Source of the DNA: Candidatus Sulfopaludibacter sp. SbA3
GTDB lineage: Bacteria > Acidobacteriota > Terriglobia > Bryobacterales > Bryobacteraceae
Assembly (NCBI GenBank): GCA_900290315.1
Contig: OKRF01000010.1
Span: forward strand, 41,442 to 56,394
Direction of reading: 5' to 3'
DNA: 14,953 nt
Positions 1 through 6,935 of this stretch are shown here, piece by piece. The notes under the pieces were generated by a model. It was not told the DNA's origin. It worked only from the letters and a program-made list of their open reading frames with translations, and did not search any database. How positions within the stretch are numbered: the stretch's first letter is position 1; each line of letters begins with the position of its first letter. The position numbers and the translations under genes were made by a program.

Positions 1-29
1 GACCATTGAACTTTACTGGCGTCCGGCAT
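1..29 (-). CDS. Partial start of probable MlaD-like MCE-domain protein
   Basis: Seven bases after the stop codon of the MlaF-like gene an ATG (27-29 on this strand) opens a frame reading MPDASKVQW to the window edge. Only nine codons are visible, so no domain can be seen. MCE (MlaD-type) substrate-binding proteins normally follow the permease and ATPase genes in such operons, and short polar N-termini ending in KVxW just before the single transmembrane helix are common in them. The identity is therefore an inference from gene order and this short N-terminus. There is no strong Shine-Dalgarno sequence, which fits translational coupling to the preceding gene. Confidence 0.45.
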
Positions 30-35
30 CGTCGT

Positions 36-860
36 CTATACCCGCTGCTTCACAAATTTGGTTATGTAGGGGTCTTTCGAGGATTCCAGCCGGTCCTGGT
101 CGCCTTCGAAAATCAGCCGGCCTTCCTTGAGCACCATAAATGTGGTTCGCGTGCCCTGCCTCGCCCCGCTGCGGACAGGCTCAAGACTCCCTTGTTCCGA
201 ATTGTAGCGAAAATTTGCCACCAGGTTCCCATCCTGGTACCGGTGGGTGACAATCATCGCGGTGGTTTGGGTGGTGTCGCGTTCTTTGATCACCAGGGTG
301 ATGATGGTGTGGGCGGTGATGGGGTCCAACCCAGCGGTGGGCGAATCGTAGAGCACCAGCGGCGGACCTGTTACCACGGCACGAGCGATGGCGGCCCGCC
401 GGCGCATACCTCCCGAAAGCTCGCTGGGGAATTTCTCAAGCGTTCCGCCTAGTTCTACAAACTCCAGCGCTTCGACGACCCGCGGGCGCACCTGATCCCT
501 GGGGCACTGGATCGACTTCTGATTTTCCAGGGGGTACGCCACGTTTTCTTCGATGGTGAGGGAATCGAACAGGGCGCTCTCCTGAAACAGCATGCCCATG
601 CGGCTGCGAATCTCGAACAGTTCCTGCTCGCGCATCGCCGTCAGGTCCTTCCCGAATGCGTAGACCTTTCCGGCATCCGGCTTGATGAGCCCCAGTGCCG
701 TCTTCAGGAGCACCGTTTTGCCGCTGCCCGCCGCTCCCAGAATCACGCGCGATTCGCCCTCGTAGGCGGCAAACGAAAGATCGCTCAGCACGTCCACTCC
801 GTCGTACTGCACGGTGACGCGATCGAACTGCAGAATGGCTTGTGGGGCAGCTTCAGCCAT
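36..860 (-). CDS. mlaF: MlaF-like ABC transporter ATP-binding protein
   Basis: 274-residue ATPase predicted to power lipid movement between the membranes together with the MlaE-like permeases. Visible motifs are Walker A GAAGSGKT (42-49), Q-loop Q93, signature LSGGM (148-152), Walker B ending LVLYD (168-172), D-loop GLDP (177-180) and H-loop H206. The residue after Walker B Asp172, normally the catalytic Glu, is Ser173 (codon TCG at 342-344), giving DSPTAGLDP. Between the H-loop and the last strands (about 213-238) there is an extra polar segment rich in Arg, Gly and Ser that E. coli MlaF lacks. The ATG at 860 was chosen because it overlaps the stop of the upstream permease gene (TGATG), indicating translational coupling; an ATG six codons upstream is possible. 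The open frame continues further upstream, but there it is only a shadow of the permease gene. Confidence 0.9.
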   Translation of the reverse strand: MAEAAPQAILQFDRVTVQYDGVDVLSDLSFAAYEGESRVILGAAGSGKTVLLKTALGLIKPDAGKVYAFGKDLTAMREQELFEIRSRMGMLFQESALFDSLTIEENVAYPLENQKSIQCPRDQVRPRVVEALEFVELGGTLEKFPSELSGGMRRRAAIARAVVTGPPLVLYDSPTAGLDPITAHTIITLVIKERDTTQTTAMIVTHRYQDGNLVANFRYNSEQGSLEPVRSGARQGTRTTFMVLKEGRLIFEGDQDRLESSKDPYITKFVKQRV

Positions 861-1663
861 CAGCCCACGCCCTGCCATACCCAGATCTTGGTGATCAGCA
901 AATCGAAAACAAAGATAAGAGATGTCGAAGATACTACCGCCTGTGTGGTGGATCGCCCCACGCCCTGCGTGCCGCCGGTGGTTCGCAGGCCGTAGAAGCA
1001 GCCGATCATGGAGATCACCAGGGCAAACACGAATGGCTTGAGCAGGCCCTGCGCCACGTCGTTCCACTCCAGCGCCCGCCACGCGGAGTTCCAATACTGC
1101 TTGGAGGGAATGGACAGAAAGAAGTCTGCGATCAGCCAGCCGCCTACCAGGCCCACGAAATCGGCGATGATTGTCAGCAGCGGCAGCATGATTCCGGTGG
1201 CGATGACTCGCGGCGTTACGAGTTTCTGCACCGGGTCCGTGCCCAGCGCGCGCATGGCATCGATCTGCTCGGTCACTTTCATGGAGCCCAACTCGCTGGC
1301 CATGCCGGACGCGTTGCGGCCAGACACCATGATGGCTGTCAGCACGGGTCCCAGTTCGCGCACCAGGGTGAGGGCCACCAGCATTCCCGTCCTGCCTACC
1401 TGCCCATACGTGGCCAGCGCGCGGGACATCTGCAGGGCCATCACAGCGCCGCTGAAGAAGCCGGTCAGCACTACAATCTGGATGCTGCCGACGCCGATGC
1501 CGTCCATCTGGAGAATTACGTCGGCGCCGTAGTGAGGGCTGCGGAAAATGTTCCGGAGTGCCCGCCCCGCCAACATGAAAAACTCTTGAGATGCAAGGAC
1601 AGGTTCTTTGAGCAGATCCAGCAAGTAGGTGGGTCCCCGAACTCCGATGCTACCACAGCGCAA
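860..1663 (-). CDS. mlaE: MlaE-like ABC permease, copy 1
   Basis: 267-residue inner-membrane permease of the MlaE/YrbE family. It has an amphipathic N-terminal helix (LLDLLKEPVLASQEFF), several hydrophobic helices, and the family signature EQIDAMRALGTDP at 132-144, preceded by GRNASGMASELGSMKV. The C-terminal half has the conserved RTTGGTQGVGRSTTQAV stretch. It would form the membrane channel with the ATPase encoded directly downstream (1-base overlap). It is a close paralogue of the gene immediately upstream, roughly 70-75% identical by eye. The listed start is a TTG at 1661-1663; no ATG is available before the conserved part and no clear ribosome binding site is seen, so the exact N-terminus is uncertain. 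The first ten codons are in a different frame from the homologous bases in copy 2. Confidence 0.88.
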   Translation of the reverse strand: MRCGSIGVRGPTYLLDLLKEPVLASQEFFMLAGRALRNIFRSPHYGADVILQMDGIGVGSIQIVVLTGFFSGAVMALQMSRALATYGQVGRTGMLVALTLVRELGPVLTAIMVSGRNASGMASELGSMKVTEQIDAMRALGTDPVQKLVTPRVIATGIMLPLLTIIADFVGLVGGWLIADFFLSIPSKQYWNSAWRALEWNDVAQGLLKPFVFALVISMIGCFYGLRTTGGTQGVGRSTTQAVVSSTSLIFVFDLLITKIWVWQGVG

Positions 1664-1679
1664 ACAGGGGAAGGCAGGA

Positions 1680-2468
1680 TCAGTTGCTCACCCAGATCTT
1701 AGTGATCAACAGGTCGAAAAAGAGAATCAACACGGTCGCGATCACCATGGCCTGCGTGGTGGAGCGGCCCACTCCCTGCGTGCCGCCGGTGGTACGCATC
1801 CCGCAATAGCAGCCCACGAGCGAAATCACCATGGCAAATATGAAAGGCTTGAACAGTCCCTCTCCTACATCCTTCCATCTCAGCGCCTGCCATGCGGAAG
1901 TCCAATACTGTTTGGACGACATGGCGAGGTAAAAGAGTGCGATCAGCCAGCCGCCCACCAGTCCCACGAAATCGGCGATCACCACCAGAATGGGCAGCAT
2001 GATGCTCGTGGCGATGAGACGCGGAGTCACCAGCTTTTTGATCGGATCGGTGCCCAGTGCGCGCATGGCGTCGATCTGCTCGCTGACCTTCATGGAGCCC
2101 AGCTCGCTGGCGATGCCCGAGGCGTTTCGGCCGGCTACCATCAGGGCGCTCATCACCGGTCCCATCTCGCGCACCACGGTGATGGCGACCACCATGCCGG
2201 TCCGGTTGGTGACTCCAAAGTCGGCCAACGCGCTTGACAATTCAAGGGCCATCACAGCGCCGCTGAAGAAGCCGGTGAAAAGCACCACCTGGATGCTGCC
2301 CACTCCAATGCTATCCATCTGCAGAATGATATCGGCGCCATAATGCGGCCGGCGAAAGACGTTCCCGAAGGCCCGCCCCGCGAGCACGAAGAATTCCTGA
2401 GCTGCGAGAACCGGTTCTTTGAGCAGATCCAGCAAGCAGGTGGGTTCCTTGACGTCCGATGCTACCAT
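1680..2468 (-). CDS. mlaE: MlaE-like ABC permease, copy 2
   Basis: 262-residue permease of the MlaE/YrbE family and first gene of the visible lipid-transport operon. The signature EQIDAMRALGTDP lies at 130-142, the SELGSMKV segment just before it, and the RTTGGTQGVGRSTTQA stretch near the C-terminus, as in copy 1. ATG start at 2466-2468; the N-terminus MVASDVKEPTCLLDLLKEP fits the family. The stop is followed after 16 bases by copy 1. E. coli MlaE works as a homodimer, so two adjacent diverged permeases suggest either a heterodimer or two alternative transporters sharing one ATPase. The start codon lies only 11 bases from the start of the divergent peptidase gene, so its promoter must lie within the 5' coding part of that gene or very close to the start. 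Confidence 0.9.
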   Translation of the reverse strand: MVASDVKEPTCLLDLLKEPVLAAQEFFVLAGRAFGNVFRRPHYGADIILQMDSIGVGSIQVVLFTGFFSGAVMALELSSALADFGVTNRTGMVVAITVVREMGPVMSALMVAGRNASGIASELGSMKVSEQIDAMRALGTDPIKKLVTPRLIATSIMLPILVVIADFVGLVGGWLIALFYLAMSSKQYWTSAWQALRWKDVGEGLFKPFIFAMVISLVGCYCGMRTTGGTQGVGRSTTQAMVIATVLILFFDLLITKIWVSN

Positions 2469-2479
2469 GAAACCACGGG

Positions 2480-3427
2480 ATGAAAGGACTTACCGACATA
2501 CCGGGATTGCGCGTCGGCCATATTTCAGATTTCGACGCCATCACCGGGTGCACCGCCATCCTTTGCGAGCAGGGCGCGGTGGCCGGTGTCGATATCCGCG
2601 GCTCGGCCAGCGGCACGGAGGAAACGCCCACGCTCGATCCCGGCCACGTCACTGGCCGCATTCATGCCATTCTGCTCGCCGGCGGCAGCGCCTTCGGTTT
2701 GGAAGCAGCCTCGGGAGTGCGGCGCTATCTGGAGCATCGCGGCGTGGGCTTCGATACCGGTGTGGCCAAGGTGCCCATCGTGCCGGCCGCCATCCTGTAC
2801 GATCTCGGCATCGGCAAGTCCGGAGTCCGCCCCAATCTCGCCATGGGGGAAGCTGCTGCTGCCGCCGCAACTACCGATGCGGTGAAGGAAGGCTGTGTCG
2901 GTGCAGGTACCGGCGCGACTGTCGGCAAGTGTCTGGGGATGGCATGCGCCATGAAGTCCGGAATCGGATCGTACACGGTCAGCCTTCCCGGCGGGGTGTT
3001 GGTGTCCGCACTAGTGGCCGTCAACGCTTTTGGCGACGTGCGGGACCCGGCCACGGGCAAGATCGTTGCCGGTGCCCGCAAAGACGCCCGCAACCGCGAA
3101 TTTGTCGACACGCAAGATTACCTGAAGCGCCAGGCGGCGCGTGGCTGGGCGGGGCGCAACACGACCCTGGGTGTGGTTGCCACCAATGCCGCCTTGACCA
3201 AGGTGGAAGCCAACAAACTGGCGCAATTCGCCTCACTCGGGATGGCCCGCACCATCTATCCGGTGAATACCATGTTCGATGGGGATACGGTATTCGGGCT
3301 GTCCCTGGGCGACCGGCACGCCGACATCAATTCGCTCGGCGTCGCCGCAGCGGAGGCTCTGGCTGAGTCCATCCTGCGCGCCGTCAGGAACGCCCATACC
3401 CTGGGTGGAATTCCCGGCTTGGCGTAG
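2480..3427 (+). CDS. P1 family peptidase (DmpA/NylC-type, S58), self-processing N-terminal nucleophile hydrolase
   Basis: 315 residues, starting MKGLTDIPGLRVGH as is usual in this family. Family members include aminopeptidase DmpA, beta-aminopeptidase BapA and nylon oligomer hydrolase NylC. They cleave themselves into two chains, and the new N-terminal Ser/Thr is the nucleophile. Here the motif GRNTTLGVVATNA puts the predicted cut between Asn227 and Thr228, as in NylC (Asn/Thr), giving chains of about 227 and 88 residues. Other conserved segments are LAGGSAFGLEAASGV (66-80), the Gly-rich GAGTGATVGK (141-150) and NTMFDGDTVFGLSLGD (263-278). The substrate cannot be read from sequence. No signal peptide is visible, so a cytoplasmic enzyme is likely. 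The gene stands alone, divergent from the permease operon, and its ribosome binding site is weak. Confidence 0.9.
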   Translation: MKGLTDIPGLRVGHISDFDAITGCTAILCEQGAVAGVDIRGSASGTEETPTLDPGHVTGRIHAILLAGGSAFGLEAASGVRRYLEHRGVGFDTGVAKVPIVPAAILYDLGIGKSGVRPNLAMGEAAAAAATTDAVKEGCVGAGTGATVGKCLGMACAMKSGIGSYTVSLPGGVLVSALVAVNAFGDVRDPATGKIVAGARKDARNREFVDTQDYLKRQAARGWAGRNTTLGVVATNAALTKVEANKLAQFASLGMARTIYPVNTMFDGDTVFGLSLGDRHADINSLGVAAAEALAESILRAVRNAHTLGGIPGLA

Positions 3428-3511
3428 GGTTGTGGGGCATAACACCCACCAATCCAGTCCAAAAGGTCCGATTGTGGGGTTTTACCACGCCTTTTCGGGG
3501 GTTAGATCGTG

Positions 3512-3535
3512 GCAACTGAAATGCAACTGAGTTGC
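3512..3535. promoter_or_regulatory. Phased GCAACTGA repeats with palindrome, possible operator
   Basis: GCAACTGA occurs at 3512-3519 and again at 3523-3530, an 11-base period (one helical turn). The second copy runs into AGTTGC, so 3523-3535 is a perfect palindrome (GCAACT-G-AGTTGC). The element ends 23 bases before the ATG of the radical SAM gene, in the promoter or leader region, which is a place where a repressor could act. No regulator gene is nearby. Confidence 0.35.
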
Positions 3536-3558
3536 TTCTACTGGAAACGGAGACTGCG

Positions 3559-4623
3559 ATGAACTTCGACCAAGCCCCGATGCTGGTGATCTGGGAAGCC
3601 ACTCAAGCCTGCGATCTGGCGTGCGTGCACTGCCGGGCGTCGGCCCAATCCGAACGACACCCCAACGAACTGACGACTGAGCAGGGATACCGCCTGCTAG
3701 ACGAGATCCGCTCCTTTGGCGAGCCGCTGATGGTATTTACCGGCGGCGATCCCTTGAAGCGGCCGGACCTCTACGATCTGATCCGCTATGCGGTGAAGAT
3801 CGGGCTGCGCACCAACGTGACGCCCAGCGCCACGCCGCTGCTGACCAAGGAAGCTATCGATGGGTTCAAGGCGGCCGGCATTTCCCGCATGGCCATTAGC
3901 CTGGACGGCCCGGACGCGCAATCGCACGACGATTTCCGCGGCGTTCCCGGCACCTTCGACCGGGCCATGATGGCGCTGCGGCATGCCCGCGATATCGGCC
4001 TGGATACCCAGTTCCAGACCACCGTCACCAAGCGGAATATGGCGCGGCTGCCGGAGATGGCGGAGATCGCCAAGGAAGTCCGCACCAAGATGTGGAGCCT
4101 GTTCTTCCTCATCGTGACAGGCCGCGCGCTGGAGAACGACGATTTGCAGGCCGCCGAATACGAGCAGGTCTTCGAGTTCATGTACGAGCTCTCGAAGACC
4201 GCTCCCTTCGGCATCAAGACCACCGAAGCCATGCACTATCGCCGCTACGTGGCGCAACGCATCAAGGCCGAGCATGGCGTCACGGAGAACGAAAACGCCA
4301 AGGGTGTGGCCTGGCGTACCGCCGGAGTGAGCGATGGCAAGGGCTTCGTGTTCGTTTCGCACCAGGGGGAAATCTACCCCAGCGGGTTCCTGCCGGTGAG
4401 CGGCGGCAACGTCCTGCGCGATTCGCTAACGGACGTCTATCGCAATTCTAGTCTCTTCCGCACCCTGCGCGACACCACGCAACGCGAAGGCAAGTGCGGC
4501 ATCTGCGAATACCAGAAAGTTTGCGGAGGCTCCCGTTCCCGCGCCTACGCCTTCACCGGAGATTACCTGGCCGAAGACCCCCGGTGTGTGTATCAGCCTC
4601 ACCTGGCCGACGCGATCGCGTGA
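3559..4623 (+). CDS. Radical SAM/SPASM protein, TIGR04053 (BA_1875)-like
   Basis: 354 residues. The radical SAM cluster motif is Cys18-x3-Cys22-x2-Cys25 (CDLACVHC), followed by the SAM-binding TGGDP at 61-65. The C-terminus has a SPASM-like cluster with Cys313, Cys316, Cys322 and Cys343, likely to bind an auxiliary iron-sulfur centre. The opening FDQAPMLVIWEATQACDLAC and the segment HPNELTTEQGYRLLDEI match the family that NCBI models name TIGR04053, which is related to the heme-pathway enzymes AhbC, AhbD and NirJ and to peptide-modifying enzymes. The real substrate is unknown. No precursor peptide or heme gene is next to it. The ATG at 3559 was chosen over a TTG at 3532 because a purine-rich CGGAGA precedes it at a suitable distance and the family starts here. 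A GxxExxY gene follows after 4 bases. Confidence 0.87.
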   Translation: MNFDQAPMLVIWEATQACDLACVHCRASAQSERHPNELTTEQGYRLLDEIRSFGEPLMVFTGGDPLKRPDLYDLIRYAVKIGLRTNVTPSATPLLTKEAIDGFKAAGISRMAISLDGPDAQSHDDFRGVPGTFDRAMMALRHARDIGLDTQFQTTVTKRNMARLPEMAEIAKEVRTKMWSLFFLIVTGRALENDDLQAAEYEQVFEFMYELSKTAPFGIKTTEAMHYRRYVAQRIKAEHGVTENENAKGVAWRTAGVSDGKGFVFVSHQGEIYPSGFLPVSGGNVLRDSLTDVYRNSSLFRTLRDTTQREGKCGICEYQKVCGGSRSRAYAFTGDYLAEDPRCVYQPHLADAIA

Positions 4624-4627
4624 TCTC

Positions 4628-5011
4628 GTGACCGAGAACGCCATCGCCAGGGAGATTGTCCAAGCAGCGTTCCGCATTCATACGAAGCTCGGGCCGGGCC
4701 TGCTCGAATCTGTATACGAGACAGTGCTGGCGTATGAATTGACGCGCCGCGGGTTTCGCGCCAAGCGCCAGCAACCGATGCCGGTGGTTTATGAGGATGT
4801 GCGCTTTGCTACCGGATTCCGGGTTGACCTGATGGTCGAAGACAAAGTAATAGTCGAAGTCAAGTCGGTTGAATTGCTCGCGCCGGTGCACAAGAAGCAG
4901 CTACTCACCTACCTTCGCCTTGGAGATAAGCGTCTCGGCTTGCTAATCAACTTCAACGAGGTCCTTATCAAAGATGGAATCACACGGGTTGTCAATGGGC
5001 TCGAAGACTAA
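4628..5011 (+). CDS. GxxExxY family protein
   Basis: 127-residue protein of the GxxExxY family (PF13366). The naming motif is seen in GPGLLESVYE near residues 23-32, after the usual opening TENAIAREIVQAAFRIH. The central segment FRVDLMVEDKVIVEVKSVE has a D...ExK arrangement like PD-(D/E)xK nucleases, and related folds occur in nucleases, but no activity is established for the family. The GTG start at 4628 gives the family N-terminus; the frame stays open upstream only because it overlaps the radical SAM gene. The stop of that gene is at 4621-4623, so the two are probably co-transcribed. Directly downstream lies an inverted array of CTTTGCG repeats, a combination I recall from many acidobacterial and planctomycete genomes. 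Confidence 0.88.
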   Translation: MTENAIAREIVQAAFRIHTKLGPGLLESVYETVLAYELTRRGFRAKRQQPMPVVYEDVRFATGFRVDLMVEDKVIVEVKSVELLAPVHKKQLLTYLRLGDKRLGLLINFNEVLIKDGITRVVNGLED

Positions 5012-5020
5012 CCTGTGTTC

Positions 5021-5100
5021 CTTTGCGCCTTTGCGACTTTGCGACTTTGCGATTAAAACGCCAAGACGCAAAGCCGCCAAGACGCAAAGAAGGCCAAGAC
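5021..5100. repeat. Inverted array of 8-bp and 16-bp repeats (CTTTGCG / CGCAAAG)
   Basis: CTTTGCG occurs at 5021, 5029, 5037 and 5045, an exact 8-base period. After a short A/T-rich spacer the complementary CGCAAAG appears at 5067-5073 and 5083-5089, within a 16-base tandem unit CGCCAAGACGCAAAGC at 5059-5074 and 5075-5090 (last base differs), with a partial third unit to 5100. The two arms are complementary and can fold into a long hairpin in either transcript. The element sits exactly between the convergent GxxExxY and GH125 genes, so it may act as a bidirectional terminator. It resembles widely dispersed intergenic repeats near GxxExxY genes, which are often mistranslated as a peptide containing AKTQRR. 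Confidence 0.85.
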
Positions 5101-5101
5101 C

Positions 5102-6517
5102 TCACCCCAGGAGCTTGGGATGCTTCGCCTGCAGCGTGAGGATCAGTTCCCCGAATAGCGTGTTCGCCCAGGCGAACCATTTGCGGGTGAATTTATTGGC
5201 GTCGTTGCGCGAGAAGGATTCGTGAATGAATCCCGTGCCGGCGTGCGTGGCGCGCAGCAGTCTCAGGCAGGCGGCCATTTCGATTTCGTCCCGGCTGGTG
5301 AGGGCGCGCGTGATAATGCCCAGCGGCCAGATCATGCCGAGGCCCGCATGCGGACTGCCCAGCCCTTCTCCAGCGGTACCCCGATAAAAGTAAGGATTGT
5401 CGTCGCTCAGTACGAAGCCCCGCGTGCGTTGGTAAAGCGCATCGTCCACCGAACAGCAGCCCAGGTAGGGCAAGGCAATCAGGCTGGGCACCCCGGCGTC
5501 GTCCATGAAAAGCTGATTGCCGAAGCCGTCCACTTCGTAAGCATAGATCTCACCGTGCCTGCCGTGGTTGCCGGTGGCGAACCCAGCGAGAGCCTTGCGG
5601 ACTTCGGCGGCCAGCGCGCGGCACTCCGCCGCAAACGCGCCATCGCTGAGCACGGCGGTGGAAATCTCGGCCAGTTGTTCCAGCGACGTGACGGCGAAGA
5701 AGTTCGCGGGGATGAGCAGCGGGTAGATGCACGCGTCGTCGGACGGCCGGAAGCCGGAATGGATCAGGCCGCAAGGGCGCGTCGGGTTGCCAAAACCGCC
5801 GTGCGGCAACGAGTCGCTGGCCACCGCGCTGATTCGTTCGAAGCTATAGGGCCCGGGACTCTGCATGCGCTGCTGTTCGCGGAAGGTCTGAACGATCAGG
5901 CCCGCTGCCCTGCGCCAGTCCTGGTCGAAGCACGATGTGTCCCCGGTGGCTTTCCAGAAGCCGTGCGCCAGGCGAATCGCGTAGCACAGCGAATCGATTT
6001 CCCACTTGCGCTCGTGCAACTCGGGCTTCATGCGCGTGCGGTCCTTGGCCCACGGACTGCCCGTCGGTCCAAAGTTGAACGCGTTAGCGTAAGGGTCGAT
6101 GAGAATCGATCGCGTCTGCCGGTTCACCACGCCTGCCAGCATCGTGCGGAGCTTGCCATCGTCACCGGCCAGCGGCAGATACGGCCAAACCTGCGCGGCC
6201 GAATCGCGCAGCCACATGGCGTCGATATCGCCGGTGATCACAAAGGTGTCAGGCCGGCCCGCGATTTCGCCGGTGCGGATGGTGGTGTCCAGCGTATTAG
6301 GGAAGCAGTTGTCGAATATCCAGGCGAGTTCGGGGTCGGCGATGGATTTCCGGACGCGCGCTATGGTCGCTTCTACCGCGTCGCTGGTGAATTTCCGCTC
6401 GGCGAGCGGCGGCCGGCGGCTGGGGAACTCCTGGGCCGCGAGGAAAGGAGCGCCGCATAGCGCGGCGGTGGTCTGCACGAATCGGCGTCGAGTAAGGTAA
6501 CGGGGAACCGAAGGCAC
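5102..6517 (-). CDS. Tat-exported GH125 exo-alpha-1,6-mannosidase
   Basis: 471 residues, close to the usual length for glycoside hydrolase family 125, whose studied members release terminal mannose from alpha-1,6-linked mannosides without a metal ion by an inverting mechanism. The N-terminus TRRRFVQ (9-15) followed by a hydrophobic stretch to AAQ (about residue 29) is a twin-arginine signal, so the folded enzyme should be exported. Family motifs are ITGDIDAMWLRDS (94-106), SGFRPSDDACIYPLLIPAN (254-272) with the likely proton donor among Asp260/Asp261, and FIHESF (430-435) with the probable base Glu433, followed by KFTRKWFAWANTLF. It starts with GTG at 6515-6517; an ATG 8 bases upstream is out of frame. 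No other sugar-degrading gene is in the window, so its glycan source is unknown. Confidence 0.92.
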   Translation of the reverse strand: MPSVPRYLTRRRFVQTTAALCGAPFLAAQEFPSRRPPLAERKFTSDAVEATIARVRKSIADPELAWIFDNCFPNTLDTTIRTGEIAGRPDTFVITGDIDAMWLRDSAAQVWPYLPLAGDDGKLRTMLAGVVNRQTRSILIDPYANAFNFGPTGSPWAKDRTRMKPELHERKWEIDSLCYAIRLAHGFWKATGDTSCFDQDWRRAAGLIVQTFREQQRMQSPGPYSFERISAVASDSLPHGGFGNPTRPCGLIHSGFRPSDDACIYPLLIPANFFAVTSLEQLAEISTAVLSDGAFAAECRALAAEVRKALAGFATGNHGRHGEIYAYEVDGFGNQLFMDDAGVPSLIALPYLGCCSVDDALYQRTRGFVLSDDNPYFYRGTAGEGLGSPHAGLGMIWPLGIITRALTSRDEIEMAACLRLLRATHAGTGFIHESFSRNDANKFTRKWFAWANTLFGELILTLQAKHPKLLG

Positions 6518-6563
6518 GATTCCATCTTACGCGAGAGGGCAGCCGTTTTCGCCCGCGGCGACG

Positions 6564-6798
6564 TCAGTTCCTGGCCGGTTCGGGAAACGGCCGTCGCGAT
6601 TTTGAGCGATGCCGGTGGCCTGCTTGATGGTTGCCTTCTTTGAGTTCATGGAGGAGTGATCTGAGCTTGCCGACGCGTTCGGAATCCACTTTTGGCCGTG
6701 CCGTAGACTCCGGACCAGTGCTCGCCCGGGATGTGCCGGTCGAAGCGGGTGTCCGCATTGGTGTAGACGCCGGAAGTGATTGCGATAACATGAAAAGG
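6564..6798 (-). pseudogene. Possible frame-broken relic of a minus-strand gene
   Basis: One minus-strand frame reads VIAITSGVYTNADTRFD and on to GVYGTAK. At an AAAA run near 6695 a neighbouring frame continues sensibly as VDSERVGKLRSLLHELKEG until a stop at 6564. Dropping one A would join them into one reading of about 70 residues with a protein-like composition, 46 bases upstream of the mannosidase gene and on the same strand. I do not recognise the family and see no start codon, so this could be chance. Confidence 0.25.
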
Positions 6799-6864
6799 GT
6801 TCAACCTGGGCGAGCGCAGTACAGCCGGTGCGGTGGTGGAAGTACTCTGAAGGAGAGAGGTTCG

Positions 6865-6927
6865 ATGAGCCGCGATATCCTCCACCATCTGATCGATCGG
6901 AATCCGGAAGAGGAACTGCAGGCATAG
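6865..6927 (+). CDS. 20-codon upstream ORF (possible leader peptide)
   Basis: The ATG is preceded by AAGGAGAGAGG at a good distance, one of the better Shine-Dalgarno sequences in the window. The frame encodes 20 residues, begins MSRDILHHLIDRN and ends in a TAG eight bases before the ATG of the large membrane protein. The start contexts are alike: GAGAGGTTCGATG here and TAGAGGGTTCGATG for the next gene. It could be a short translated leader that couples translation to the membrane protein, or a small protein in its own right. It matches nothing I know, and no hydrophobic segment is present. Confidence 0.45.
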   Translation: MSRDILHHLIDRNPEEELQA

Positions 6928-6935
6928 AGGGTTCG

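Larger units (their letters stand above)
6526..6935. other. 410-base region without a confident gene
   Basis: This stretch separates the divergent mannosidase and membrane-protein genes. It holds a possible frame-broken minus-strand relic (6564-6798), a 20-codon upstream ORF with a good ribosome binding site (6865-6927), and presumably the promoters of both flanking genes. No RNA gene or clear terminator was seen. Confidence 0.6.

Noticed and set aside
861..1094. 78-codon N-terminal extension of the MlaF-like protein
   Set aside because: It lies entirely inside the permease gene in another frame, while the overlapping TGATG start gives a normal MlaF length.
3421..3456. Weak hairpin after the peptidase gene
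   Set aside because: Stem is interrupted and no T tract follows, so a terminator cannot be claimed.
5021..5100. CRISPR-like array
   Set aside because: Period of 8 or 16 bases with no unique spacers, and no cas genes nearby.
4974..5225. Plus-strand ORF of 83 codons after the GxxExxY gene
   Set aside because: It is a translation of the CTTTGCG/CGCAAAG repeats and of the antisense of the mannosidase end; repeats of this kind commonly produce such false ORFs.
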